A stretch of DNA of 64,000 nt, from the NCBI GenBank assembly GCA_021234155.1, contig JAJEKV010000077.1, positions 5,659,674 through 5,723,673 of the forward strand. Direction: 5' to 3'. The translations under genes were made by a program, and so were the position numbers. Source of the DNA: Isoetes taiwanensis. Its lineage: Eukaryota; Streptophyta; Lycopodiopsida; Isoetales; Isoetaceae. The notes under the pieces were generated by a model, which saw nothing but the letters and a program-made list of their open reading frames with translations, ran no database searches and was not told the DNA's origin. This document shows, in pieces, positions 1-12,121 of this stretch. Every line of letters begins with the position of its first letter. The stretch's first letter is position 1.

Positions 1-740
1 CATAGTCTCTAGAGAGATCCTATGCTCTCACACATGCAGATATAAAATAATAGGGGATAAACTCAGAATTATCAATGAAGCTTCAATACTGTGGAGATCC
101 AACATTTTCCTCTAGTATTCTACTAGAAAAAATAAAACTGTAAGATCACATGTTCTAGCTATTGCCAAATTCTGAATGTTTTACATAATATAAAACAACC
201 ACAGAAAACCTGATTCAAACAAATAGACCTATCCATGAGAGATTCTAATCTCTTAATTCTATGTATCATAGTATATTGCATTTAAATCAGATTTAATCCT
301 TGGAAAGCCATGTATATCAGGAATTAAAAGCTTTGTGTATGGGCAATCCAAGATGTCAAACAAATTGATAAGAAAACAAAGATGTTGGTGGGTAAGAACA
401 GGCAAGGACCATTATAAAATGCCATGATTGAAGAAAATGATGATGCAACCTATATTACAATATATTAAGAGTCATATGCAACTATTAGGAGCATGGTAGA
501 AGCATGGTTTCTAAAGGCATTAATGCAAGCAATAATGGTCATGAAGTGCATAGAATGAATGCATACCTTAAATATTTGATGACCCTATTACTTGTAGCTA
601 CATTGTCTAGATGTATAACTTACTAAGCTGTATAGAGAAGACTGAAATTAAAAAGGTAGATGCAGAAATTTAGTGACAATGGATGTATAAAATGAAATCA
701 AAGGAATTACGTTACCTATTGTTTATTTCAGGAAACACAT
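1..740. other. AT-rich spacer, no gene seen
   Basis: No long open frame, RNA gene or clear repeat is visible. If the exon-like segments at 743-2691 belong to a minus-strand gene, this stretch would be its downstream intron or flank. Confidence 0.4.
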
Positions 741-742
741 AC

Positions 743-2691
743 CTCTAAGGTGGTCAATAATCTGTTGTTGCATGTTGGACCTGCAAAAACCAAGAAAATT
801 ACTAAAAACAGAGCTTCAAGAACATGAGATGGAGATGTGCACAAACAAAATGCAAGAGGAATTGCTAACTCCTGGACTTCAACTCTAGTGCATGCAAGGA
901 AAGGCTATATGTAAAAAGCTATGACAAATTCCTTGACAATTTAAAATGCTATGTACAAAAGAGCTTCTAATTTAGTATTTCAAATGCAAACCAATGGATA
1001 TGTAAGATGAATGTATTCAAAGGTTGTAAGATTAACCCAAGAGAAGCCTGTATATGCTTCAACAAAAATTTCTTGCAGATTTTGCATTATAAAGTGATAA
1101 CCATCTACCCTATATGTCAATACCTATTCCAGAAAAAAATTTTCACATGTTAAACTCTTATAAGTGTTGCTATGAATGTAGCTGATGTAGTTTACAGGAA
1201 TGGCGACCTTAATGGTTGGCAATTGCCACATCTAAGACTTCTCAGAAGAAAGGTATAAAATAAAGTGTGGTGCCTGCTATTATCATGCTACCAAGACCAT
1301 TATTATGTTGAAGATCTGTAACTGAAGCTATATGCCTGCTAAGAAGACTGAGATTCTGATTGCTTTATTCAGTTATCATGGCCATTGCACCCAAGACAAA
1401 TCTCAATAGAAACACATTGGAGGAAGGATTAATTTCAAAAAGGAAATTGAATATGTGGCATCTATGATAGTGAAGCAGTGGATGGATAAAAGATATTATA
1501 GAATGTAAGATCATTCAAGATTCAAACTAAAAGGACTCTGGATTCAAACATTATTAGAAGATGACCACAGAGGCAGCAACGTTAATAAAATGCAGTGGAA
1601 TGCTATCCAAAACAAATTTCAATAGAAACACATTGGAGGAAGGATTAATTTCAAAAAGGAAATTGAACATGTGGCATCTATGATAGTGAAGCAATGGATG
1701 GATAAAAGATATTACAAAATGTAAGATCATTCAAGATTCAAACTAAAAGGACTCTGGATTCAAACATTATCAGAAGATGACCATAGAGGCAGCAGCATTA
1801 ATAAAATATAGTGGAATGCTACTTGAAAAAAATGCAATAAAGCCAAGAATGTATACAATTATGCGAAGAGAACAAATCAAAGTATTTCCCTAATACATGG
1901 GATGTAATTGTTACTATGGTCTGGAGGTTGTTGCTTGTCTCATCTATTCTAACTCAGAGAAAGGCAAAGCATTAGACATTACCTGGCATGAATGCAGCCA
2001 TCACTTGCCGATGAGCAAAAAGAGGTTCTATCTCCTTCAATCGCTGTAAATCAACATCGGACCTGAAAATAAATAGGGGAATAACTATGTTATCTGATTA
2101 GGTTGAGCAAAAATATAATATTCTATGCTAGTTATCATGTAACAGGTACTAATACTGCTCTAATATGGACAAAAAGACATCATTTAAAAAACATGAAGCA
2201 GACCCTAGCCAACCCATACTAAGACGGCCTTACAGAAGCAAAGCTGCAGCGTTCGGAATTCTACAATGATTAAAAAACCTGCTGGCTTCATTAGTATAAA
2301 AAAACCCAACAATATCCTTGAAATCATCTCAGACAACATTGACAATCAAAAGTTGGAGTTCTTCAATGTGGATTAACCAAAAAAGGACGTGTAAACTTAT
2401 CTCGAACTTATCTCGAACTACGATTTACAATGTTTCTACACAAAAGAATCATCCAGTACCTTGGTTCTATGAAGTCGGCGATTCTATCTTGGGCAGGAAA
2501 TTCTTGCAGACTGCTAGTTTGCCTCAACCATAACCTCCGCAGAAATGAAGATGGATCTCCATGAAGATGAAGACACCTCCATTTAGCAGTGCAACATCTG
2601 TATTCGATAACATGCAAGCCCCTTTCCAACCCAAAACTGCAGGAAAACCCCTCTCATAATCATAAGAGCTAGCAAGAGCTGCCGCTGACAT
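743..2691 (-). CDS. Exon-like segments of an unrecognised minus-strand gene
   Basis: Three short segments on the minus strand have gene-like coding content and splice borders. Segment 2691-2535 starts with an ATG and encodes MSAAALASSYDYERGF and more, ending at a possible GAG|GTTATG donor. Segment 2062-1983 lies between a TTTTCAG acceptor and a CCAG|GTAATG donor and reads SDVDLQRLKEIEPLFAHRQV followed by MAAFMPG. Segment 780-743 lies between a TTTTTGCAG acceptor and a GAG|GTATGT donor and reads SNMQQQIIDHLRG. The reading phases of these segments do not join directly, so either other exons lie between them or the first donor is wrong. The family was not recognised. A 216-bp duplication lies in the putative intron. 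This could be a real small gene or chance; the middle segment is the most convincing. Confidence 0.38.
1390..1823. repeat. 216-bp tandem duplication (two copies)
   Basis: The stretch that contains CAATAGAAACACATTGGAGG at 1404 recurs at 1620, a period of 216 bp. The copies differ by scattered substitutions only, so this is a fairly recent local duplication. It has no open frame. Confidence 0.85.
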
Positions 2692-2699
2692 GGCCAGCT

Positions 2700-3790
2700 C
2701 TGTCCACGGTGAACAATTAGGGCTACTTACAGTCCATAACTTAGAAATCTTATCTCAAAAAGTATTTTCCACCTAGGAACCTAACCTAAATCGAAAAAGG
2801 AATGAAAATCTAAAACCATAATTTTTTTTTTTCGATTTTTAGATAGTCGAAATTTTTATTCGGGACTAAACCCTTCAAAATCTTAGGAAATGTGACACAG
2901 AAAAATTCCAAAAACCTTTTTAGTTAAACCGGAAAATTCCAAATTAAAAGGGTTGATAGATTGGACATGTATCTTCTCCATTCTATTGTTAATGGTCCTT
3001 TAATTTGTGTATCTCTTCCTACATGTGTTTCCATTCCTCAATAAATGGTGGTCAAAAGTGGCCCATTCTTTTCAAGTGCAAACTACGTCTGATTAATGAA
3101 CCTGAGCTTGTCACGATGTTTTCAATGATGAGGCTTTTGCTACTTACAAATCTAGGCATACTTTTGTCTTTGCTTCCCCAGTTGCTCCTATCCCAGGTCA
3201 CATATCATCTACTTCACTTGAATGTCATGTTGTACCATCTTCTTCCTCATCTGCCTCTGCACCAGTTAATCTGCCAGTATTACCAGCTCTTGTGTCTTCT
3301 TCTCAAGTTGTTTCTACACCATCACCTTCTTCTACTGCATCTCCATTTCAATCTATATTAGTAGACTCTCTTAATGAAGATCAATCAAGAATTATTGAAA
3401 GAAGGATGGTCTACTCCACGCCCGAAGAAGCTTGCATGTCGCAGGAATAATTCAACTCAACCTGCTTCAGCTCACTCTATAGCTCCAATATCTACTACGA
3501 TTGTCGTAGTGAATGTCCCTGACTGGGTGGCATTGAGACACTAAGAAGCAGTTCAAGTTGTTGTTAATGATTTTGTGGATGTGGAATTCGACCTGGTTAA
3601 AGTTTTTCCTTTTAAGATATGATTATATATTATTATTCTTCTTTTTGTAGGAGAAGATTTTTGGCTTGCATTATATCGTCATGCTTAGACGGGTGGCCCT
3701 GCTCGGTTGGATCTTATTATCCATTGGTTTTTTTTATTCTTGTCTACATTTTGTTATGTATTATCATGGAGTGTTGTTACTAAAGTTTGA
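2700..3790. other. AT-rich spacer with a Ser/Pro-rich decayed frame
   Basis: Most of this stretch shows nothing. Around 3193-3450 the plus strand keeps a frame rich in Ser, Pro and Val that runs into VDSLNEDQSRIIERRM before a stop. Such low-complexity linkers occur in copia-type polyproteins, but no integrase or reverse transcriptase motif is visible, so that origin is only a guess. Confidence 0.25.
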
Positions 3791-3799
3791 TGTCCTTCC

Positions 3800-3996
3800 C
3801 ACAAAAAAATAAACATGAACAAATGTACAATTTGTTAACAGGCCTATTGTTAACAAGGTTTGTCCCTCGAAGGTCCTTTGTAAAGAATTTTCTAATTATG
3901 TACAATAATGGGTTGGCTGTTCTTTGTTGCTTGGATCTCATAGGCCATCTGGTCTCCGTGGATGATAAAATTTAATTCAATTCATTTCAATCCAAT
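3800..3996 (+). mobile_element. LINE family 1, 3' end only (copy C)
   Basis: This short piece matches the 3' untranslated end of LINE copies A, B and F. It holds the AAGGTTTG...CCCTCGAAGG stem region, the phrase CTCATAGGCC, then GGTCTCCGTGGATGATAAAA, and ends in an AATTCAATTC-type pentameric tail. No coding part of the element is left, so it is an extreme 5' truncation or a short element that borrows the LINE tail. Confidence 0.65.
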
Positions 3997-4235
3997 TATC
4001 ACTCTTGTGCTTAGAAGGAAATTGTTTCTAACAGAAGAAGAGGTTGAACTTCCTGGTTTATGAGAAATTAATATATACGTGATTTTCCCTTCTTTTCTTC
4101 AATTTCCTAATTATTCATCTTCAGTAATGTGCTTGAGTTCTATTCTATTCTATTCTTGCTAATGGAGTGTGGGTGCAACCTAATGGATATATTCTGCATT
4201 CTGCATAATGGTTTGTCTCTCGCTGTTAGATGACG

Positions 4236-4345
4236 AGCTTATTATTGTCAAGGTTTTCCCCTCAAAAACCCTTTGGGGTGAGGGTTTTATTTCACGTATA
4301 ATAAAGCTTTCTGTGCTCTTTCTTGTGTTGAGTCAGTCAGACTTA
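4236..4345 (+). mobile_element. LINE family 1, 3' UTR fragment (copy D)
   Basis: TTATTATTGTCAAGGTTTT followed by AAAAACCCTTTGGGG and GAGGGTTTTA matches the 3' UTR stem of LINE copies A, B and F. The pentameric tail is absent and the piece runs into unrelated sequence. Confidence 0.55.
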
Positions 4346-4479
4346 TCGGTCTCGCTTATCGGTCAGATCTTCAGATGTACGTCAAATCACATATGAAAGC
4401 TAAAGTAGTTGGTATTTTTGTCTCTGAGTTCTCCATATCTTTATAAGGAATTTCTAACCTTATTTACCTTTTTTAGGAC

Positions 4480-5180
4480 TTGCTCACACTCATAAACAAT
4501 GTGCGCCAATGCACTATGAAAGAGCTACCCACAGTTACAGATGAGGGAAGGCCGAAAAGCCCACCAAGCCAAGAAGAAGTCATTGTCTCCAATTCAGAGT
4601 CGGAAAAGGAAGAGTCGATGGAGACAGTGGTGCCTGATCCCAAAAGGCAAAAGAAATCTCAGGTGAAGAAATCCACAAAAAAAGTCCTGAGTCCTCTGGT
4701 GGCCCTAGTGCACCTGGCACGCAGATTGCTGGTAGGGAAAAGGACGTGGCATCAAAGATGCTAAAGGCAATTGAGAGAGGTGCCGCGCCCTTGGAATCAT
4801 GCATTTGCAGGTTGATTGTGTCAAGCTGTGCCCAAAGAATGAAAAAACGTTGCGGGTAAGGCCATTCTATTCTAGCCATCTGAGTGCAATGAAGGAGCAA
4901 ATCTGTGACATGCCAAATGCTGCAGCAGCGCCTCTTGTATGCATTGTCGAACCATCCCCAAGCATTTGTAAAGGAGACTTACATACAGGAAGCTGGAGCT
5001 TCGAAGGGCATATTGGCCATCCAAGCGACATAATAAAAAAAAAGAACTAGGACAAAGAAGTAAAGAGTTGGAGCTTAGAAAGATTGCGCCTGCAATCTCA
5101 ATGATAAAGAGTAGACCTCTAAAAAGTGGACATTATACTAAGAAAAAGATTAGGTATGCGACATATTTTGCTACGTGATT
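4480..5180 (+). pseudogene. Decayed coding-like region, family unknown
   Basis: A frame from 4480 to 4764 encodes a hydrophilic stretch with SNSESEKEESMETVVPDPKR and lysine-rich runs, the type of linker seen in nuclear proteins. Downstream frames up to about 5140 look like continuation after frameshifts. No family was recognised. The charged composition and loss of frame suggest a gene or transposon-protein relic. Confidence 0.25.
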
Positions 5181-7076
5181 TTCCTGTTTAGTTAGAATAT
5201 TCAATTATGCTTCCTATTTGAAGCTCAAGTTAGTTTACATGGCTTGGTTACATCCGTCCTCTAAATGGACATTCAATACGTTATGAGGAAACCTCCTCAA
5301 ACCACCAAAAAGTACATGGGGTGTCCAACAATCTCTTGGGGGAGGCACAAAGGACATGCTATTAAAATTTTAAATAGCAGTTTCATCTCTTCTGATAGCT
5401 TCCTTGCAAGGTCTGCCACTGTTTAAAGGATCTCTTCTTATATGACATCCATGCAAACTGATGGCATATCTAATATCTTAGTGATATTGTCTACAATTAA
5501 AGACGAACTATATGGTTAGAACTTCCCATCCTATGTCATCCGTTGGAGCTTTTGAGTTAATTGGTGTTGCTAATTATATTGTACTTCCTACAAAAAGGGT
5601 TAGAAAATCAATGGCAGAAACGTAAGGACGTGGAGCTTAGAACTATCGCGCCTATGACTTGTCATTATCGCTGGCACACTCACTGCTACCATGGTTCTAA
5701 GAATTGGTGCTCTAATTTCAGTTGAGCATCCTGAATCTAGTTTCTCAGATAGTGATTTTGGCAAAGAGCAACATGCATATTCGTTTTAAGCGTCCTCACC
5801 TCAGGACTCTTGTACCTCCATGGCAACCTATGAGGATCCTTGGGCTATCAAGGAGAGTTCACAGTTTGAACCCAGGGGTTTACCCCCTAAATCATATGTA
5901 TATTTAAGAATTAAGGGCATTATTTGGCACTTATCTAGTATAAAGGGTCAAAGACAAGAGGTGTTTTTGGTCACCCCCTGAATGCACATGACATAGCCTC
6001 ATTATATAAGTGCATCTTTAATTATAACTAGAATCGGTGAACCTCACTCCACCCTTACTTACTTATCATACCTTTTGAAATAAGGCCAGGACCAAAAGTG
6101 ATCAGTGCCTTTAGGGGCCCTCAATATGTTCGTCTTGGGGGCTAGAAACACCTTTTTTTCTTGTTTCTACTACCTGACTAATGGCATTGAAAATATGTGT
6201 GGAATACTTGCATCTTTATGTTTGTGAAAAGCGACCTTATCGCAATTGCCACGCATGAATTGCGTACATTGATTCAATTGAGGCATTCGTATTGACCTTT
6301 CTTTCACTGTCTAATGGCTCAAAGTGCAATGCAGTTCCCGCATTACTTCAACACCATATAATCTATCTATTCATGTGCTTCCTCTCGAGGATGATGTAGC
6401 CTCCTATTTTTTTTGTGCCATTCTTAGAGATTACACATGATATATGATATATGAATTATTTATTCTTCTCGAGTATGTGCAGTATATTTTTGTATTTTTG
6501 CTCGTAAGTTCACAATTTAAACTAGAAAACTATTACCCAATTCTAGTCTACTTTGAGCCGAGCTTTTCTTTGCCTCCTTGTCCATTTCCTTGCCACCACA
6601 GAAGATGTTGTAGCAGTTAAGGAAATTATGGCGACTTTGATGCAGCAGATCGAGCAGCTTGCTCAAATGTGCCAGAGGTTGTAGCTTGAGAATAAGGAGC
6701 TTAGTGAAGATTTAATGAATCTTTTATCTGATATCAACTATATGAAATGATAAAAAAAAAGTAATATGAAATGTTTTTCATCTTAAAAAATTCGCGATTG
6801 CGATTCTTTTAAGCTATATGAATGCTATTGTTGTAAATTCTTTCTTTTGATTTATTATATAATTTTATTGTTTACATGTTATTTTATAATAACATTTGGT
6901 TTTTTTATGCTTCGAGAGATTGCATCGATGATATTTTTCCAAAAATGTTTACATTAAAAGAGTGTCTCTGCCATAGCATAATTTTGCAAGCTTTCCTTCT
7001 CTTTATTTGGGAAGCTTGCAATGCTTGTAAGAATAATGCTTGCCAAGTTGCTTGCGGGATTCTTGAGTGATTGACA
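5180..7076. other. AT-rich spacer with one coiled-coil-like coding scrap
   Basis: Little is visible here. Around 6601-6720 the plus strand reads EDVVAVKEIMATLMQQIEQL and, after a stop, ENKELSEDLMN, a heptad-like pattern that suggests the relic of a coiled-coil protein, perhaps from a mobile element. Confidence 0.3.
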
Positions 7077-8925
7077 CTTTGGGCGGAGGATGGAGAAGTG
7101 CGGGCTCGACAGCGAGCGGGGCTTAAGCCCAGGCATTCTACTATTGACCATATCTTCACTCTGCGAACACTCATAGAGGATAGCGGAAGGAATCGGCCGA
7201 AACATCTTTGTTGCTTTGTGGATTTCATAAGGCTTTTGACACGAGTGCCTATAAGGGATAAGTTGTGGGATAGATTGAGACTGACTAGGGACCCCGTCGA
7301 CTTGCGAGAATGCTATATACGAGACTATACGAGGCTTGCTCCGGTCGTCTCACACTGTGGGGAGCCCGTTGTTAGTAGCATTGGGGGTGCGCGGGGGCTG
7401 CCCTCTATCCTGACGCTCTTGACTTGTACATTGACCAGCTAGAAGAATGGCTAGGCTAAAGCACCCGGGAGAGGCTCGGTTGATGCACCACATAATCCGG
7501 CAACTCATATATGCCGATGATGTTGACACCTTTCGCATATACCCCGCGAGGACATGCAACGCCACCGGATACTTTGGACACTTTACGCCAATTTCATCGA
7601 CATGAGAGTTAACTTGGCCAAGACAAAGGGTGCTGCTGGTCCCATCATCCGGCACCACGCCTTCCCTCATTCACTTACAAGGCGGAGGGGTAGTGGAGGT
7701 GGCTCGATCTTATAAGTATTTGGGCATTGAGTTTTCTACTACCACACCTTTGGGATGCATCCATCGTTCTGGTCCTGCAGGTGGAAAGCCACAGTATGCA
7801 ATGCAAAACAACAAATCAAGGCGTAGCCAGTATGCATGGGGTCACGGGCACACTTGTTCGGGGGCCTTGGTTGAACCGGGTCCTCCTCTATGGGGCGAGA
7901 AGTGTGGGGGCGGTGATATCCCTCACCACTTGGAACGATCTAGAGCGGTCTGAAGGCCTTCTTGGCGGGCACCGGGAGTGAAATCCACGGTCCCATATCG
8001 GATCTTACTCGAGAGAGGCTTCCTTCCATTCTGAGAGGGTGCTTATTTGGAGCGTCACATTATTTACTTCAGGAAGGTGGTGGCTATGGATGAAGCCCAG
8101 GCTGCCTAACCTTGCTTTGGCGGTGGCGATGGGCCCGGCGACTCAAAGCTCATTGGAAAGACAAGCAAGCCCGGTGGTTCTCGCTATGGAATGTGCGAGG
8201 TAACGGATGGATGTGGACCCGGTGCATACAGAGAAGGAACGCGGCGCCTTGAAGCGTGATTTGGATGCTTGCTTCATGGCCAAGCTTTGGGATCACGAGA
8301 GGCCTGTCACATGTCAAGGTGGCAAATTATTAATGAGCGAGTTAATCCCATGCTCACGAGGGGCCCACACCACTACAGGTGCACCCATCTACCCATGAAA
8401 AAGCGCTAGCGGGGTGATTGCTTCCATTAGACAGGTGCACACCACCTCCGCATTGAGGCAGGGGAGATGGATTCGGGAGCCGCGTGAGGGCGAGAAGTCC
8501 GCCATCAATGCCTTGTCAGCGAGCCATTGAGGATGAAAGTCCACGCCCTCCGGGCCTGTCCGCGTCACGAGCATATCCGGGCTCGGTATGCTTGGTTAGT
8601 TGTGCCCCATCGGGCCTTGCATGAGCTCACGAGCCGCGACCTCTGGTAGGCTTGTTGGGATGTACCTCCGGGAGGTAATGGATCTGTGGTTCGGTTATGC
8701 CCCCTGTCAGGCGGTAACCTCAAATTTGTACTTGTGATTATGTATATAAGCGTGCGGTATGTCGGCATCCTTATTGCTACTAAGGTTTTTCCCGAAACCC
8801 TTGGTAGGGGGTTTTAATCACGGTAGTATCGCTGCTTTGCTCTCTCTTTGTACTTGGGTCCCATAGGCGGTTGGTCTCCGTGGAATGATAAAATCATATT
8901 CTATTCTATTCTATTCCTATAGAGA
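7077..8925 (+). mobile_element. LINE family 1, 5'-truncated copy A
   Basis: This is a decayed non-LTR retrotransposon. The left end starts inside the reverse transcriptase with HSTIDHIFTLRTLIEDS, then FVDF and a frame-broken RDKLWDRL motif. Further parts include YLGIEFSTTT-type thumb sequence near 7710-7750 and a degraded C-terminal region to about 8640. The 3' UTR carries the conserved stem (AAGGTTTTTCCCGAAACCC, then GGGGGTTTTAATCAC), the phrase GGTCTCCGTGGAATGATAAAA and an (ATTCT)n tail at about 8902-8925. Stops and frameshifts are frequent, so no intact protein remains. It is more GC-rich than its flanks. A clean target-site duplication was not found. Confidence 0.85.
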
Positions 8926-10790
8926 AAGTTCTTAAGCCATTCAATTCTTGGGAATAATCAAGAGGAAGCAAGGCTTCTTGATTAGAATCCCAGTGGTGGC
9001 GGGGTACTCATGGAGTTCACAGTGTTGGGAGTAGATTGCAGGTCCTTACCTTCGTTTGGGAAGCTTGCAAAATTACGTTGTGACAATCTCGACCTTCGAC
9101 TTAAACTGAAAGTATATGTATATCCCTTGAACTTTGGTTGATTGAACCATAAGCTTCTTAATTCAGGTTTTTTTTTAGCATTGGCTATATATATGTGTTG
9201 CTTTAGAGCAATTACAACTTCTTCTTCTAAATGCATGCTGCAAGCAAAAGAACGAGGGTGTCACCAAAGAACTTGAATATGCACCAAAAGAACGAGGGTG
9301 TCAAGGGGACATTTAATTAATTTTATCAGATGTGACAAGAGGAGATTTAATTAATGTCAATTGTTTGTATGCATTTTAATTAACGTTGATGGCTTTTATG
9401 AGTGGGGTGGTTGTGTACAAATTATAGGAAGACTTAAAAATTGTACGATATATGCTTGTAAATGTTTGTTGATCAAATATTTGGTTACACCATAAATACA
9501 ATCACCTTGTCTCTCTACGAATTACGAAATAATCAAAAAAATTTTGCTTTGTTAAGAAAATTGAGGAACTTGACATTTTAATAATTTCAAGAAGTGTTTC
9601 TAAATTTTGTGGTCTAAATTTCAAGATCTTCTTGTCTTCACATGTTTTTGATTTGCATTACACCCATCAACTTGAGAAGAAATCCACCTAAGAAATCCAC
9701 CAAGAGCTTTTCTTGAAAACCTTTTGAGGTCAGGGTCTAAGCCTAGAGAATAAAAAATCAATGCAATTCATGGACCTTTCAACTAGCTTGCCAAACACTC
9801 ATTCCCCCCTACTTCTCACAATACGTGGACCTTACAACTAGCTTGCCAAACACTCATTTCCCGTACATCTCAATGTTTTCCTCACATGCGTGATCAATGC
9901 TAAAACTAATAAAGGTGATTTTTCCTCTTTCTCTTAAATTTGTATAGGGGAATGGTGACATGGTGTCATTCCGTAGAGAGGGGTTCTGCGGCCGGCGGCC
10001 TGGGAGCGGGTCTCTCGGAGTGATGGAACGGTGGACCAGACACCATTTTCCAACAAAATAGAAATAAGGGAGCGATTTTGGAAAACTACCTGCAAACCTG
10101 GCAGATCCGACGAAGAAAGCTAGCTGCAAACTCTTCTTGCAAAAATCTGGCACTGAACTGCCTGTGTTTGCTCAAAAACCTCAAAGAAATCGGCTGAACT
10201 GAACTTAAATAACTTGAGAACTCGGCTGAACTTAAAAAACTCGGTTGAACTCGACGGTTTGTCTGAACTCCTCGGCATTTGCTCGAAAAGAACTCGTCCT
10301 TGTTTGCTTGTGTTCGAAGAACTCGTCTGCGGCGCCGATTGCAACCTAACCTAAGGAAAATACTTGGAGAACCCGTTGGGGTACCCGATTTCCATTCTGG
10401 GTTATTGAGGGTGCCACGTGGCGCCATAGAAATGCACGCAAGGGCAAAATCGCAACCCTATTTCTATTTTGTAAGTAGGGGATGGTGCCCATAAATCGCC
10501 CACTTAAGCTAAAAAACTTTATTATGATGGATTTATTTTATTTTAATCTCTTATTTTGAAATAACATTATGAAATTTCAAAGTTTAGCTTTCAATTACGA
10601 CAAATTGGAAGAATGCTATAAAGATTTTAAGTTGTATTATAATTTTGACACCAATAGACCCCCAAATGCCCTTCAATGGACCACCAAAAAGTCCTCTAAT
10701 GGACCACTAAATACTCATAATTGACTTTTACTGGACCACAAGTGCCCATAAATAGACTATGCATTTAGCTCAATTTTTAATAGCTCTTAA
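8926..10790. other. Spacer with small direct repeats
   Basis: No gene is convincing. CAAAAGAACGAGGGTGTCA occurs at about 9243 and 9283, and AACTAGCTTGCCAAACACTC occurs twice about 57 bp apart near 9780-9840. About 30 bp around 10035-10065 recur in inverted orientation near 10450-10480 (CCCTATTTCTATTTTGT). Frames in both directions over 10086-10494 are overlapping shadows rather than genes. Confidence 0.4.
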
Positions 10791-10893
10791 GGTGGGCTGT
10801 TAAAGGGCAAAGGTGGGCTATTAAAGGGCAAAAGTGAGCTATCAAAGAGTGAAATGTGGGCCATTAAGGGGCAAAAAGTGGGCTATTGAAGGG
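10790..10893 (+). repeat. 22-23-bp minisatellite, about five units
   Basis: The unit GGTGGGCTATTAAAGGGCAA is repeated about five times with substitutions. The array is imperfect and has no coding meaning. Confidence 0.8.
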
Positions 10894-10997
10894 GAGTGGG
10901 TGAAAGAAGGGCACCTTCCCCTAACACGCATGTTGGTACTCATAGACTAATTGGTCTTCTCCTCTTCAAGAGTTTTGCCTGCACCAAAGCCAATGCC

Positions 10998-12121
10998 GTA
11001 AATATCAAACGTGGTTGTGCCGTATACAGAATGTCCCCTAAAGGGACATTGTTGCAACGTAAAGTTTGTGTTAGGGTTTATTCCGGCGGCTCTGGCTATG
11101 GCGATGGCGCCCTGCTGGCGCCCTACTCTTGCTCCTGCGAATGGCGCCCTTCTCCTGCGATGGCTCTGGCGATGGCACCTTGCTCCTGCTTTCTTTCTTT
11201 GCTTTCTTTTGAAGTTTTTTGCTTTCTTTTGAAGCTTTCTTTTCTTCGCAGTAGTTCTTTTTCGGCCATGGCTATGGCGCCATGAAGGCGATGTATCATT
11301 TTGCAGGAGGCGCTGTAGCTTGATGTAGTTCGTTTCTAGTTCTTTACATTGTTTTTTTGCTGTTATTTAGGTTAAAGATCAAATCAAGCATACTTCCCTG
11401 GCGATCTTCTGTCGCTTCTTTCTTTATCTACAAGTGCTTCCTTTTCCCATATTTTCTTCTGGATTTAGCCCTGTTGCGCATCTGGCCCCATGATCTTTAG
11501 GCAAAAATATATCTAGATTCCTTTATAATTTTCGTGTTTTAACTAGGATCTGGCAGTATGAAAGATCTCTTGGCTTCTGAATCAGAGCTAGGCCATGCTT
11601 GCTATCGAAGGCCTTCAGGTCTTTGTGAAAAATTTCTTTAAGCTTTTCTTTTGCAGTGTACTGTTTCAGTCTAATCTGTAGCGGACTATCAATGTTATAC
11701 TATGCCTTTCGACTTATGGAGGGCATAAAATATCTGCCATGAAGGAATCAAGAAGCAAAGCAAAGCCAACGCAATGAAGCAGAGGTAGTAGATGACATGT
11801 ACTCTTGTTTGAAGAAGGCCCCACAGTTTAATCCTCTTTTCTGATCTATTGCTAGGCTATGGTTCATTGGGGTTCAATTCCCCAGCTAGTAAAATCAAGA
11901 AATTAGAATGTAAAGCAGAATGCAAGTAATAGCAGCATGTCTTTTACAGTGCAAGTAAAGATCTTGGAATGCAGGTAAGATCCGAGAATGCAACTAAAAA
12001 ATTGGAATGATATTGGAACTAGACATTCCTGAAAAGAATGTACCCTACGTGGCGACACCTTACTGGTGGATAAGGCAGAATGGAGCGTAACCAAACTTTA
12101 CATAAATATCAAACGTGGTTG
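10998..12121. repeat. Segment bounded by a 19-bp direct repeat
   Basis: TAAATATCAAACGTGGTTG occurs exactly at 10998-11016 and at 12103-12121. The 1.09 kb between holds a GGCGCC/GATGGC-rich low-complexity part (about 11080-11290), then AT-rich sequence. No terminal inverted repeat or poly(A) tail was found, so this could be an old insertion with a target-site duplication or just a repeated segment. A perfect hairpin (AATGTCCC, 5-nt loop, GGGACATT) lies just inside the left end at 11031-11051. Confidence 0.45.

Noticed and set aside
7006-9070. 16-bp direct repeat TTTGGGAAGCTTGCAA at 7006-7021 and 9055-9070 as target duplication of LINE A
   Set aside because: The LINE tail ends about 130 bp before the second copy, and a close third copy lies near 16478, so it is more likely a common short repeat.
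10086-10494. Overlapping arginine- and serine-rich frames on both strands
   Set aside because: They overlap in opposite directions, follow a GAACTCG-type low-complexity stretch and show no domain.
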